Source: Kocuria sp. (GTDB lineage: Bacteria > Actinomycetota > Actinomycetes > Actinomycetales > Micrococcaceae). From it: a stretch of 53,759 nt of DNA. Of the stretch, positions 23,912-32,725 are shown one piece after another. Positions within the stretch are counted from its first letter, which is position 1, and each line of letters starts with the position of its first letter. The translations under genes and the position numbers were made by a program. The notes under the pieces were generated by a model. It was not told the DNA's origin and searched no databases. It saw nothing but the letters and a program-made list of their open reading frames with translations. The stretch spans positions 273,954 through 327,712 of the forward strand of contig NZ_JAUMTZ010000002.1 in assembly GCF_030530945.1 (NCBI RefSeq), in the 5' to 3' direction.

Positions 23912-26900
23912 ATGCAGTGGCGCCTCGAGGTTCTGTGGAACAACTCCCCATCGGGACATCCCGCGCGTGTCACGGGCACCCCGGGAACCAGTGGGGCACG
24001 GCTGGCGGAGGAACTCACCCGGCAGCTCGGCGCGGGCCACACGGCCACGGTCGAGGGCATCCCCCTGGAGGACACGCGCCTGGGTGAGCCTCCCCTCACG
24101 GAGGGGGCCTGCGTGGTGCTGCGCCGTGCCGGTGAGGGCGGACGGACGTGTGAGGGCAGTGCCAGCCGGCACACGGGCGCGCACCGGCACAGTCTGTCGC
24201 CCGCTCCGCGGCCTGCCAGAGAGAACACTCCTCCCGGAGCGGGCACGGGGGACGCCGTCCAGCTCACGGTCGTGGAGGGGGCTGGAGCGGGTGCGCGGCT
24301 GCGTCTGCCGCGCGGGCACCACCGCGTCCGTCTCACCGACGAGGAGCCGACTGCCATCCCGCAGGACGGCCCCGGTGGCAGCCACCTCCACGTGGGCGAC
24401 TCCGGAGTGACACTGCACCCCTCCGGCGCGGTGATCGGTCCAGGCGACCGCTGGTGCCTCCGGGAGGGGACACGCGTCTCGTGGCTGCGCGTGGACCCTC
24501 CGGAAACCGCCTCGACCGCGGCGTGGCGGGACCCCTCTGCTCCCCCCGCGGGCTTCACGGCCCGGGAGGCGGACCCGGCCCACCCGTTGCCTGTCGGAGC
24601 CGTCTCCCGCGGCCGGGCCGTGGTGGCCATGGCGACCGGCCTGCTGCCGCTCGGGGCGGGGATTGGGATCGCACTGTTCACCCACTGGTGGTTCTTCCTG
24701 GTGTTCAGCGCACTGGGCGCCGTCACCACGGTCGCGGGGTGGTTCGCGGACCGGGGCACCCGCGCCGAGAACCGCACCCGCCTGGCGGCCGCGCTGGAAC
24801 GGGACCTGCGGCGGTGCGAGCACGCCGCGCCCGCGGTCTCCGCCCTCGTGGCACGCTGCCTGCCGCCCGGGCCACGACCAGAGCCCGTGGGAACCGCGGG
24901 AGGCACCGGGTCAGGAGACCCCACCCGGTTCCCCGCCGCGACCGGCGCTCCCGGCACGGCCAGCCCCGCCGGGAACCGCGCCGGGTGGGCCACAGCCCCC
25001 GGTGTTCCCCCGCGCCGGTGGGTCCGCCTGGGCCACGGGCCCCGCCCCGCACAGCTGGCGCGCGAGCGCGGAACCCCGCTGAGCGCCGTCACCCACGGGC
25101 ACGCCCCCGTCCTGGTGGACCTCGCCGAACTGGGCACAATCGCGCTCGCCGCAGACCCCGAGCTCACCGTCGGGGTGCTCAACGCCCTCGTCCTCCAGCT
25201 GTTCACCGGGCCCGCGGCGCTGCACCGGCTGCGCGTCTCCCCGGACGTGCCGTGGCAGGCACCGGTGGCAGACCTGGCGGCCCCGGACCCGACCGCCCTC
25301 TCCGCGGACGAGGTGCCCACTCACCTCACCACCCTGGAGGTCCTCACACCCGACACCGCGGAAGGCCACCCCCTTGGGCCCGGCACCGTCCGGGTGCTGG
25401 TGACACTCGGGGAGGAACCCGACGGAGCGGACGCCACCCTCACGACCACCGGCGACGGGCTGCGGCTGAGCACCCACGCGTGCGCGGCCGTCCCGGGGCT
25501 TTCGGGCGCAGAACGGCGCTCCACCCTGGACTTCGTGCCGGACACGGTCTCCCGGCGGACCGCCATGGCGGCGTTGCAGGGGTGGCGGCACTCCCCCGCG
25601 GGCCGCACCGCCTCGGCCCGTGGGGGGCTGCCGCGGCTGACCGGCTCCCACGAGCTCCTCACGCCCGCCCCCGAGATCTCACCCACCCGTGTTCGCCCGC
25701 AACGCACCGTCGAGCCCGGGGGCGCCGAACCTGCGGGGGTGCCGGGCCCGCGTCGCGCCACGGCGGGTCTGCGCACGGCCATCGGCGTGTCCCGCGCGGG
25801 GGTGCAGCACGTGGAGCTGGACGATGAGAACCCCCACCTGCTCGTGGCCGGCACCACGGGCTGCGGCAAGTCCGAGGTGCTGCGCTCGCTCGTGGCCGGG
25901 CTCGCCCGCGAGTATCCACCCAGCCGGCTGGAGTTCCTGTTCGTGGACTTCAAGGGCGGTGCCGCACTCGCCCCGCTGACCGCGCTGCCCCATCCGAGCA
26001 CCCTGCTGACCGATCTGGGCCCAGACGAGGTGCGGCGCGCGCTGGCGTTCCTGCGCTCCGAGCTGCACCGCCGCGAACGCGTACTGCTCGCCCACGGCCA
26101 CGACAGCATGACGCAGCTGCTCCGCGATGCGGGAGCCTCGTCCGCGCTGCGGGAACTGGTGGTCGTGGTGGACGAGGCCAAGATGCTCACCGACTCGTTC
26201 CCCGAGGCCGCACACCACCTGGCGGTCGTCGCCACCGTGGGCCGGTCCCTGGGAGTCCACCTGGTGCTGGCCACCCAGCGGCCCCAGGGTGCGCTGCCCG
26301 CTGACGTCCGGGCGAACATCTCGCAGGCGCTGTGCCTGCGGGTGCGCACCGACCAGGAGTCCCTGGACGTCATCGGCAGCGTCGCGGCCGCCCGCGTCTC
26401 GCCCCGCGTCCCCGGCCGGGGGTTCCTGGACCGCGGGGACGGCGCGCCCGTGGAGCTGCAGTGCGTCGTGCTCACACGGCTCGCCCCGCCGGAGCCCGCA
26501 CCCCTGCGCCTGTGTTTCCTGACGCGGGATTTTCTGGCCCAGGACTCGGGTGATCCCGACGACGCCGCGCGCCCCGGCTGCCACGCTCCCCGGGGCGGCC
26601 AGGATTCCGACAACCCCTGCGAGGGCGTGGTGCAGAGCGTGGCAGACGTGCGGCAGCTGTGGAGTGCGGCGATCCCCGGTCGTGCGACTGACGAACGCCC
26701 CGGCACAGGCGGGCTCCTCAAGACGGGATTGGCCCCAGGCTCCAAGAGCGGCGCCGTCCCACCCGGGCTTCCCCGCAGGGTTCCCGCCGTCGCCGCGCCG
26801 GATTCCGCGGTGGACCTGGGCGCCGGGGAGAGCCCCACCGAGCACTGGTGCGGCCGGTTCACGTGGCACCCCTGGCGGGACGGTCCCCTGGCGCTCGTCG

Positions 26901-28387
26901 GGCGCCCGGAAGCGGTGCTGGACCCCCTGCGCTCCCTGCTCCTGCGCTGCGCTGCGTCGCGAGTACCCACCCCCTCCGCGGCATCCGGAACCGGCGCGGC
27001 CCTGTACATCGTGACGGCCGGAGGCGGTGCCTTTCCGGATCTCCTCGGCGCCGACGGCGAGCCCCTGCACCCGGCCGTGCGGGGCACCGCCCGCGCGGAC
27101 GAACCCGCGGACCTCGCCCACCTGCTGGGACGGCTGCGCGAGCACCTCGAACGGCACGGCGCCGCCGCGGGGCCTTGTGCAGAGCGCGCGGTCCTGGCCG
27201 TGACGGACTGGGACCGCTGCTGCCAGCTGCTGCGAGCCGGGCCCTGGTCCCACCTGGAGGACGAGATGCTCGCGCTGCTCGTCTCCGGACCCGCGCGGGG
27301 GCTCTCCGCACTGCTCGCCGGGGACCGCACGCTCGTGGCCGGCCGCGGCTCGCAGGTGGGACCGAACCGGTTGTACTTCCCCGGGGGCCAGGCTCCCGAC
27401 GCTCTGCTGCACTGGCCGCGCCTGCCACCGTTCACCCCCCACGAGCACCGCGCTGCCGTCAGCGGGCCCGTCTCCCGCCCCGCAGCCGACGGGGAGAAGA
27501 CCCCCAGCGAGGCCGGGCCGCCACCGCGCGGTGACGAGATGGCCGTGGTGCAGGTCGCCGAGGGACCCGGCACCCGCGCGGCGCCGGCGTCCGCGGGGAA
27601 CACGGGGACAACGGCCTCGCCCGGGGGCACTAACTGGCCTCGATGCTTCCCGCTGCCGCGCACCTGGGCGGCGCCACGGTGCCACCCGGCGGGCCTGCTC
27701 CTCGGGGTCACCCGCGACGGCGCCCCTGCGGTCCACCCGTGGGGACCCGGGGCCACCCTCCTGGTTGCGGGCCCCGCACGGTCGGGACGCTCCACGTTCC
27801 TGGACGCCGCCCGCGCGGGCCTCGCCCCGGACGCACCACGGCGCGCCGGGGACGACGGCGTTCGTCACCGCGTGGTGCGCGCCGCGCCCCGCGACGCCGA
27901 GGAGGTCCACGCGCTGCTGCGTTCCCTCGAGCACCCGCACCGGGCGGTCACCCTGCTGCTGGACGACGCGGAGCGCATGACTCCTGAGGCACTCCGCGCG
28001 CTCGCCGGGGCGTGGCATCCCCGACCGTGGGCGGCCACGGAGCACCCGGTCGCACACCACGGGTCCTCACCGGGCAACCCCTCCCCTGTCCCGCCCCCTC
28101 AGCCGTCCTGGCTGCTCCCGGGGGTGCGGATCGTCCTGGGCGTGCAACTCACGGATTCCCTGCTCGCGACCTTTCCGCCCCTGCCCGCCTGGCGCCAGCA
28201 CGCCGACACGCTGCTTCTGACACCACGCCGGGCCTTCGACGGCGACATGTTCGGGGCCTCGCTCGCCGGACTCGCCCTGGGTGGACCACCCGGTCGGGGC
28301 TACTGGCTCCACCGCGGGACGGCGGAACCGGTGCAGACGCCCACACGGCGCGCCGCTCCCCCCGGGGATGGACCCACGGACGAATGA
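23912..28387 (+). CDS. EssC/FtsK-like ATPase with FHA-like N-terminus and two membrane helices
   Basis: About 1491 residues. The first 205 residues resemble the EssC N-terminus with two FHA-like beta units (MQWRLEVLWN ..., VQLTVVEGAGAGARLRLPRG ...). Two membrane helices follow (AVVAMATGLLPLGAGIGIALF, WFFLVFSALGAVTTVAGWF). An FtsK/SpoIIIE domain spans about 600-880, with Walker A GTTGCGKS at 647-654, VDFKGGAAL and Walker B VVVVDEAK near 750. A third module near 1280-1360 has GPARSGRST with Arg for the P-loop Lys and Walker B TLLLDDAER, so it is probably inactive. This is the type VII secretion motor layout, but no WXG100, EccB/EccD or EsaA-like gene is nearby. Start choice is uncertain: ATG 23897 has a binding site too close, ATG 23912 has GGGAGG 15 bases away. 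Confidence 0.78.
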   Translation: MQWRLEVLWNNSPSGHPARVTGTPGTSGARLAEELTRQLGAGHTATVEGIPLEDTRLGEPPLTEGACVVLRRAGEGGRTCEGSASRHTGAHRHSLSPAPRPARENTPPGAGTGDAVQLTVVEGAGAGARLRLPRGHHRVRLTDEEPTAIPQDGPGGSHLHVGDSGVTLHPSGAVIGPGDRWCLREGTRVSWLRVDPPETASTAAWRDPSAPPAGFTAREADPAHPLPVGAVSRGRAVVAMATGLLPLGAGIGIALFTHWWFFLVFSALGAVTTVAGWFADRGTRAENRTRLAAALERDLRRCEHAAPAVSALVARCLPPGPRPEPVGTAGGTGSGDPTRFPAATGAPGTASPAGNRAGWATAPGVPPRRWVRLGHGPRPAQLARERGTPLSAVTHGHAPVLVDLAELGTIALAADPELTVGVLNALVLQLFTGPAALHRLRVSPDVPWQAPVADLAAPDPTALSADEVPTHLTTLEVLTPDTAEGHPLGPGTVRVLVTLGEEPDGADATLTTTGDGLRLSTHACAAVPGLSGAERRSTLDFVPDTVSRRTAMAALQGWRHSPAGRTASARGGLPRLTGSHELLTPAPEISPTRVRPQRTVEPGGAEPAGVPGPRRATAGLRTAIGVSRAGVQHVELDDENPHLLVAGTTGCGKSEVLRSLVAGLAREYPPSRLEFLFVDFKGGAALAPLTALPHPSTLLTDLGPDEVRRALAFLRSELHRRERVLLAHGHDSMTQLLRDAGASSALRELVVVVDEAKMLTDSFPEAAHHLAVVATVGRSLGVHLVLATQRPQGALPADVRANISQALCLRVRTDQESLDVIGSVAAARVSPRVPGRGFLDRGDGAPVELQCVVLTRLAPPEPAPLRLCFLTRDFLAQDSGDPDDAARPGCHAPRGGQDSDNPCEGVVQSVADVRQLWSAAIPGRATDERPGTGGLLKTGLAPGSKSGAVPPGLPRRVPAVAAPDSAVDLGAGESPTEHWCGRFTWHPWRDGPLALVGRPEAVLDPLRSLLLRCAASRVPTPSAASGTGAALYIVTAGGGAFPDLLGADGEPLHPAVRGTARADEPADLAHLLGRLREHLERHGAAAGPCAERAVLAVTDWDRCCQLLRAGPWSHLEDEMLALLVSGPARGLSALLAGDRTLVAGRGSQVGPNRLYFPGGQAPDALLHWPRLPPFTPHEHRAAVSGPVSRPAADGEKTPSEAGPPPRGDEMAVVQVAEGPGTRAAPASAGNTGTTASPGGTNWPRCFPLPRTWAAPRCHPAGLLLGVTRDGAPAVHPWGPGATLLVAGPARSGRSTFLDAARAGLAPDAPRRAGDDGVRHRVVRAAPRDAEEVHALLRSLEHPHRAVTLLLDDAERMTPEALRALAGAWHPRPWAATEHPVAHHGSSPGNPSPVPPPQPSWLLPGVRIVLGVQLTDSLLATFPPLPAWRQHADTLLLTPRRAFDGDMFGASLAGLALGGPPGRGYWLHRGTAEPVQTPTRRAAPPGDGPTDE

Positions 28388-28406
28388 CGGGCAGAGGCTC
28401 TCGGGG

Positions 28407-28838
28407 TCAGGCCGTGGCGGCCGCCCGCGTGCGGTGCATCCAGGCGACCGTGGGCGGCGCGAACAGGCAGAGGATGGTGGTCACCGCGAGTACCGCCAGT
28501 GCAGCACCCCACGCGGCGAACGCCGCCCGCAGCAGGGAGAGCCCCACGATGAGAAGGAACGCCTGCGACACCAGGATTGCGGCGCGGGGCCACCGCTGCC
28601 CGCGCCAGGCACCTCTGGAGGCCGCTGCGAGCCACACCGATCCTCCGGCGAGCACGACCGCGGCGAAGAGCACACCCGCCAGGGGCAGGACGTGCCCCGA
28701 GAACAGCGAGACCAGGAAGCCTGCCGCCAGCACCAGCAGGCCGAGGGCCTCCAGCGCCACCAGGACGGTCACCGTCGAGGCGGTCCACGGACGGGTGCCG
28801 GGGGCCTGCGAACGGGAGCTGGGTGCCGGGGTGCTCAT
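28407..28838 (-). CDS. Small four-helix membrane protein, unknown function
   Basis: A 143-residue protein with a short polar N-terminus and four hydrophobic segments (VTVLVALEALGLLVLAAGFLVSLF; VLPLAGVLFAAVVLAGGSVWLAAA; AAILVSQAFLLIVGLSLL; GAALAVLAVTTILCLFAPPTVAWMH) with Arg/Trp-rich loops. GGAAAGG lies about 8 bases before the ATG. Start ATG 28838 fits the membrane topology; longer starts cover a region with no coding character. Similar small proteins are common in Micrococcales but I recognise no named family. It is convergent with the EssC-like gene (19-base gap) and divergent from whiB. Confidence 0.65.
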   Translation of the reverse strand: MSTPAPSSRSQAPGTRPWTASTVTVLVALEALGLLVLAAGFLVSLFSGHVLPLAGVLFAAVVLAGGSVWLAAASRGAWRGQRWPRAAILVSQAFLLIVGLSLLRAAFAAWGAALAVLAVTTILCLFAPPTVAWMHRTRAAATA

Positions 28839-28929
28839 GGGCGTGGCCTTTCCGTGCGGGGTGGGGACACCACCACTGTAGTGACGGGCGGTGTCCGAGC
28901 TCTCACCCTGATCTGGGTGGCCCCGCAAT

Positions 28930-28968
28930 ATCACACTGGGCCGGTGGTCGCGAATCCCGCCGTGTGAT
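28930..28968. promoter_or_regulatory. Spaced inverted repeat ATCACAC...GTGTGAT in the whiB upstream region
   Basis: Two perfect 7-base arms are separated by 25 bases. Each arm resembles a CRP half-site, but the orientation is the reverse of a CRP palindrome. It could be an operator for either divergent gene. Significance is unproven. Confidence 0.35.
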
Positions 28969-29026
28969 GTGCCCCTCATTTCCTTGTCCCCCGTGTGTTT
29001 ACGTGGGAAACTTCTGGAAACATCCC

Positions 29027-29053
29027 AAAGGCCCGATCGTCCGGGCCTTTTCT
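29027..29053 (+). terminator. Intrinsic terminator-like hairpin in the whiB leader
   Basis: AAAGGCCCG pairs with CGGGCCTTT around a 6-base loop and is followed by TCTGTGTT. It is about 100 bases upstream of the whiB ATG, read on the same strand. The nearest plus-strand gene ends 640 bases earlier, so this is either a far terminator or an attenuator in the whiB leader. Confidence 0.6.
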
Positions 29054-29154
29054 GTGTTCCACCACCGGTTTTCCCACCGCGGGCGTCTGCCGCCGCGCTC
29101 GGGGTGCCCTGAGGTGGACTCACCCCGACTGTTGAGAGGAGCGGTGTCGTCGTC

Positions 29155-29403
29155 ATGGATTGGCGTAGTCGCGCAGCATGCTTGGAGAAAGACCCCGAAC
29201 TGTTCTTCCCCGTGGGAAACACGGGTCCCGCCCTGCTTCAGATCGAAGAGGCCAAGGCCGTGTGCCGGTCGTGCGAGGTCATGGACACCTGCCTGCAGTG
29301 GGCGCTGGAGTCCGGGCAGGACGCCGGCGTGTGGGGCGGCATGAGCGAGGACGAGCGCCGCGCCCTCAAGCGCCGCGCCGCCCGCGCCCGTCGCGCGTCC
29401 TGA
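29155..29403 (+). CDS. whiB1: WhiB family iron-sulfur transcriptional regulator
   Basis: An 82-residue Wbl protein. Four Cys at 9, 37, 40 and 46 (C-x27-C-x2-C-x5-C) ligate a [4Fe-4S] cluster, followed by the turn GVWGG and a basic C-terminal helix ERRALKRRAARARR for DNA or sigma-factor contact. MDWRSRAACL and the 82-residue size match WhiB1 of mycobacteria (Rv3219), an NO-sensitive essential regulator that binds the principal sigma factor. The PdtaS-type kinase next door (convergent) matches the Rv3219-Rv3220c arrangement. GAGAGGAG lies about 12 bases upstream of the ATG. WhiB1 subgroup is inferred from synteny and length. Confidence 0.9.
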   Translation: MDWRSRAACLEKDPELFFPVGNTGPALLQIEEAKAVCRSCEVMDTCLQWALESGQDAGVWGGMSEDERRALKRRAARARRAS

Positions 29404-29450
29404 CAAGGACGCCCCGCGGCTCCGAGAACCCGGCCTGAACGAGGCCCGTC

Positions 29451-29496
29451 ACCACGGCCCGTGCCCCGTCACATCCGACGGAGCACGGGCCGTGGT
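29451..29496. terminator. Bidirectional hairpin between whiB and the PdtaS-like gene
   Basis: A perfect 14-base arm ACCACGGCCCGTGC pairs with GCACGGGCCGTGGT, with an 18-base inner loop that can itself fold (CCGTC/GACGG). It serves two convergent transcripts. Confidence 0.75.
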
Positions 29497-29590
29497 GCTG
29501 TGCCCGGTTCCCGGCAGTCCGCAGCGCACAGTCGCAACGCGGGCCTGTGAGTGCTCAGCCCAGCACTCGGAGTTCTCCAGCGCGGGGCAC

Positions 29591-31174
29591 TCAGCCGCGG
29601 TGGGAGGCGGAGCGCGGGAAGCGGGCCGTGACCACCACGCTCGTGCCGCTCGGCTCCCTGGGCTGCCACCGGATGCTTCCCTGCAGCTCACTGGCCACCA
29701 GGGTGCGCACGATCTGCATGCCGAGGCCCTCGCCCTCCGCGGGTGGCCGGTAGGCACTGACCCCGGACTCCTCGATCACGGCGTCACCCATGCCGCGTCC
29801 GTCGTCGTTGATGGCGATCTCCACCACTCGCTGCACCGCACCCGTGTCCGAGACCTCGTCCTCCCCGCGGGTGACCACGAGCTCCACCGTGCCGTCGCGG
29901 TCCCGCAGCCCGTGCTCCACGGCGTTGGCCACGAGCTCGTTGACCACCAGTGCCACGGAGGTCGCACTCTTGGAGGGCAGCCGCCCGAAGGTGCCACGCA
30001 CCCGGGTTCGCACGTGCTGGGCCGCGGAGGCCGTCTCCACGGCCAGCTTGACCTGGTGGCGGATGAGGTCGTCGAAGTCCACATCCTCCGAGATCTCGTG
30101 GGACAGGGACTCGTGGACCCGGGCGATGGAGCTGACCCGGCGCATGGCCTGCTGCAGGCCGTTCCTGCCCTCGTCCGAGTGCATCCGACGGGACTGCAGC
30201 CGCAGCAGGGCGGAGACCGTCTGCAGGTTGTTCTTCACCCGGTGGTGGATCTCCCGGATGGTGGCGTCCTTCGAGACGAGCTGCAGGTCCCGGCGGCGCA
30301 GCTCGGTGACGTCCCGGCACAGCAGCAGCGCGCCGGTGCGGTCGGGGCCCTGCCGCAGGGGAATGGACCGCAGGGTGGCGGAGGCCTTCACCCCGGAGAG
30401 CTCGGCGCGCCATGGCATGGTGCCCGCCAGCACGGGGGCGAGCGTCTCGTCCACCCCGGGCGCTGCGAGCGGGAGCCCCCGGGCGACCTCCAGCAGGTTG
30501 CGCCCCTGGATGTCTCCCTCCAGCCCGAGACGGCGGAACGTGGAGAGCCCGTTGGGCGAGCAGAACTCCACCACACCCGCGGCGTCCAGGCGCAGCATGC
30601 CGTCACCCACGCGCGGCGCCCCGCGGCGGGAGTCGTTGCGCACCGCGAAGTCCGGCCAGGTCCCCTGGTTCGCCATGCGCAGCAGGTCCGCGGCGGACTC
30701 CCGGTAGACCAGCTCCATGCGGGAGGGCAGACGGTCGTGCTGCGGATCCGCCGTGAGACCCACCACCGCGATGGTGCGCCCGTTGCGCACCAACGGCACC
30801 AGGGTCACGGAGCGGGAGGCGAGACTGGACCACTCCGAGGAGCCCGCCCGCTCGATGGAACGGTCGATCCAGGCCCGGCGCAGGGTCCGTGCGGCGGAGC
30901 CCGTGACGACCTCGCCCACCATGTCCTTCTGGTACGCGGTGGGCCCGGTGGTGGGGCGCGCGTGGGCCAGGACCAGGAACTCGCCACCTTCCTCCGGAAC
31001 GGGACGCCCCGTGGGGTTCTCCCGCCCCGGCACCACGGCGCGGGGGAAGCACAGCAGCAGGTCGCCGAATCCCAGGTCCGCCACCAGCTGCCAGTCCCCG
31101 ACCAGCAGGTGCAGCCACTCGGCGTCCCCCGCGTCGAAGTCCGCCACCCCCCGCAGCGGGTCCGTGAATGCCAT
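29591..31174 (-). CDS. pdtaS: PdtaS-like sensor histidine kinase (HisKA_2)
   Basis: A 527-residue cytosolic kinase with no membrane helix. The N-terminus is GAF-like (about 1-170), then PAS (about 190-295), then an HisKA_2 domain with EIHHRVKNNLQTVSALLRLQ (phosphoacceptor His about 310-311) and an HATPase domain with VVNELVANAVEHG, NDDGRGM and GLGMQIV. This is the PdtaS/Rv3220c architecture. PdtaS phosphorylates the ANTAR regulator PdtaR, which acts on nascent RNA; pdtaR is not in the window. The start ATG lies 15 bases after the TadZ-like stop, so cpaB-tadZ-pdtaS probably form one transcript. GAGGACG is the ribosome binding site. Confidence 0.85.
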   Translation of the reverse strand: MAFTDPLRGVADFDAGDAEWLHLLVGDWQLVADLGFGDLLLCFPRAVVPGRENPTGRPVPEEGGEFLVLAHARPTTGPTAYQKDMVGEVVTGSAARTLRRAWIDRSIERAGSSEWSSLASRSVTLVPLVRNGRTIAVVGLTADPQHDRLPSRMELVYRESAADLLRMANQGTWPDFAVRNDSRRGAPRVGDGMLRLDAAGVVEFCSPNGLSTFRRLGLEGDIQGRNLLEVARGLPLAAPGVDETLAPVLAGTMPWRAELSGVKASATLRSIPLRQGPDRTGALLLCRDVTELRRRDLQLVSKDATIREIHHRVKNNLQTVSALLRLQSRRMHSDEGRNGLQQAMRRVSSIARVHESLSHEISEDVDFDDLIRHQVKLAVETASAAQHVRTRVRGTFGRLPSKSATSVALVVNELVANAVEHGLRDRDGTVELVVTRGEDEVSDTGAVQRVVEIAINDDGRGMGDAVIEESGVSAYRPPAEGEGLGMQIVRTLVASELQGSIRWQPREPSGTSVVVTARFPRSASHRG

Positions 31175-31189
31175 GGCGTCCTCGCCTCT

Positions 31190-32725
31190 CTACGTCCTGT
31201 CCCGGCGCAGCCAGGCTCCCATCCGGTGCCCCAGCCTAGTACGCGCCGGCGTGGCGCCCAGGGCCCCGCCGCCGCCCGACACCTCGGGGTGCGCGTCCCG
31301 CACCACCGCCCGGGTGAGCGCGGTGTACTCCTGCCGCAGGGCGCTGCGGGGCGCCGTCTCGGCCAGCACCGCGCCCGCGAGCAGGGCGTCGTCGCAGACC
31401 GCCGGGTCCCACACGAGGGTGTGCGCGATGCCGTGCCCCGGGGCAAAGCGCTCCCACGCCTCGGTGACGGCCGCGGCGGCTGAGCGGCCGGCCGCGGCCG
31501 GCCGCAGCTTGGTCACCGCCAAGACCACCCGCGCGTCCGGCGCCGCCTCCTCGAGGTCTGGCAGCGCCTTCACCAGACGGGGCACACCGAGGACGTCCGC
31601 CGCGCCCAGCGCGAGCACGGTGTCCGCGGCGGCCACGGCGCCGAGCGTCCCTGCGTTGCGGCGCGGGGCCAGGAAGTCACTGGTGATCTCCTCGTCCAGC
31701 TCGAGATTGAAGGAGGTGTCCACGACCACGAGTTCGTACTCCTCCCGGGCGCGCTCCAGCACCAGGTCCAGGGCCGAGCCGCGCAGCTCGGGCCAGCGGT
31801 CGTGGCGGGTGATGCCCGTGAGCACGTCCACGGAGCCCCCGGCCACCGAGACGCGCGTGACGCACCGCGCCAGACCGGGCGCGTCCAGCCGGCCCTGGTC
31901 CGCCAGGCGGCACGCCTGCGCCAGGCCGGCGGCCTCGTCCAGCAGCCCCAGGCTCGCAGCCACCGACGCGGCGTAGGTGTCCGCGTCCACGAGCAGCACC
32001 CTGTGGCCCAGCAGGGCGGCCTCCGCCGCCACGTTCAGCGCGGTGACGGTGCGCCCCGGCGCCCCGGCCGGGCCCCACACGGCCACGAGCCGGTGCTCCC
32101 GGACCTCCTCCTCCTGGGCTGAGCGGGCGCCGGAGTCCGGTTCCCACCCCTGCTCCGCGGCCTCCGGTGCACGGGGCGTGCGGGCGGCGTCGTCCGCACC
32201 GTCCCCGCGGTCGACGACGTCGCCCGCCGCCTCGCGCGCGCCCGCGCCGTCACCGCCCCGGGGTCCGTCACCGGGCGGGCGAGGACCACGCCCGCCGGCC
32301 GCGGACCCCGGGACGCCAGGAGCGGTGCTTCCGTCCGGTGGGTCTCCGCCGTCAGAACCACCGCGGGCGGTGGTTGGTCGCCACGCGGGGGCGGCCACGG
32401 CCTCTCGCACCCGGCGGGAGAGCTCCTCGCCCGAGGCCCCGGCGGGAACGGCGGCCACGCCCAGGCCCGCGAGCCGGTGGCTGTCGTGGCCCTCGACCAC
32501 GAGCACGCGCAGGTGGTTGTCGGCGAGCTGGCGGAGCATGCTGGTGGTGAGCTCCTCGGCCCCCTCGGCCACGACGGCGACGTCCGCCATCCCCGTGTGG
32601 GAGCACGCCAGCAGCTCGGAGAGCTCCAGGCAGCGGCGCACCACGGTGACCTCCCCGTGCAGCCTCTCGAGCCGGTCCACGAGCTCCCACGTGCTCGTGC
32701 CCAGGGTGACCACGGAGGTGCTCAC
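31190..32725 (-). CDS. TadZ/CpaE-like ParA-family ATPase
   Basis: A 511-residue protein. The N-terminal 125 residues resemble a receiver-like domain without a clear phosphoacceptor site (VTLGTSTWELVDRLERLHGEVTVVRRCLELSELLACS). A linker of about 100 residues rich in Gly, Pro and Asp follows. The C-terminal domain is a ParA/MinD-like ATPase: VAVWGPAGAPGRTVTALNVAAEAALLGHRVLLVDADTY. The deviant P-loop ends GRT where most ParA proteins have GKT. LVVVDTSFNL is the Walker B region. TadZ localises Tad pilus machines at the cell pole in other bacteria. The GTG start overlaps the cpaB stop (GTGA). Confidence 0.78.
   Translation of the reverse strand: MSTSVVTLGTSTWELVDRLERLHGEVTVVRRCLELSELLACSHTGMADVAVVAEGAEELTTSMLRQLADNHLRVLVVEGHDSHRLAGLGVAAVPAGASGEELSRRVREAVAAPAWRPTTARGGSDGGDPPDGSTAPGVPGSAAGGRGPRPPGDGPRGGDGAGAREAAGDVVDRGDGADDAARTPRAPEAAEQGWEPDSGARSAQEEEVREHRLVAVWGPAGAPGRTVTALNVAAEAALLGHRVLLVDADTYAASVAASLGLLDEAAGLAQACRLADQGRLDAPGLARCVTRVSVAGGSVDVLTGITRHDRWPELRGSALDLVLERAREEYELVVVDTSFNLELDEEITSDFLAPRRNAGTLGAVAAADTVLALGAADVLGVPRLVKALPDLEEAAPDARVVLAVTKLRPAAAGRSAAAAVTEAWERFAPGHGIAHTLVWDPAVCDDALLAGAVLAETAPRSALRQEYTALTRAVVRDAHPEVSGGGGALGATPARTRLGHRMGAWLRRDRT

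Larger units (their letters stand above)
28839..29154. other. Divergent intergenic region upstream of whiB (316 bases)
   Basis: This gap holds the starts of the small membrane protein and whiB. It contains an inverted repeat ATCACAC (28930-28936) and GTGTGAT (28962-28968), and a terminator-like hairpin at 29027-29053 listed separately. I see no other gene in it. Confidence 0.6.

Noticed and set aside
25321..27795. 824-codon open frame antisense to the EssC-like gene
   Set aside because: The plus-strand frame has clear Walker motifs and membrane helices; the antisense translation is Ser/Arg/Pro-rich with no domain.
28930..28968. CRP-binding site upstream of whiB
   Set aside because: The arms are TCACA then TGTGA, the reverse of a CRP palindrome, and are 25 bases apart. 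Kept only as an unassigned repeat.
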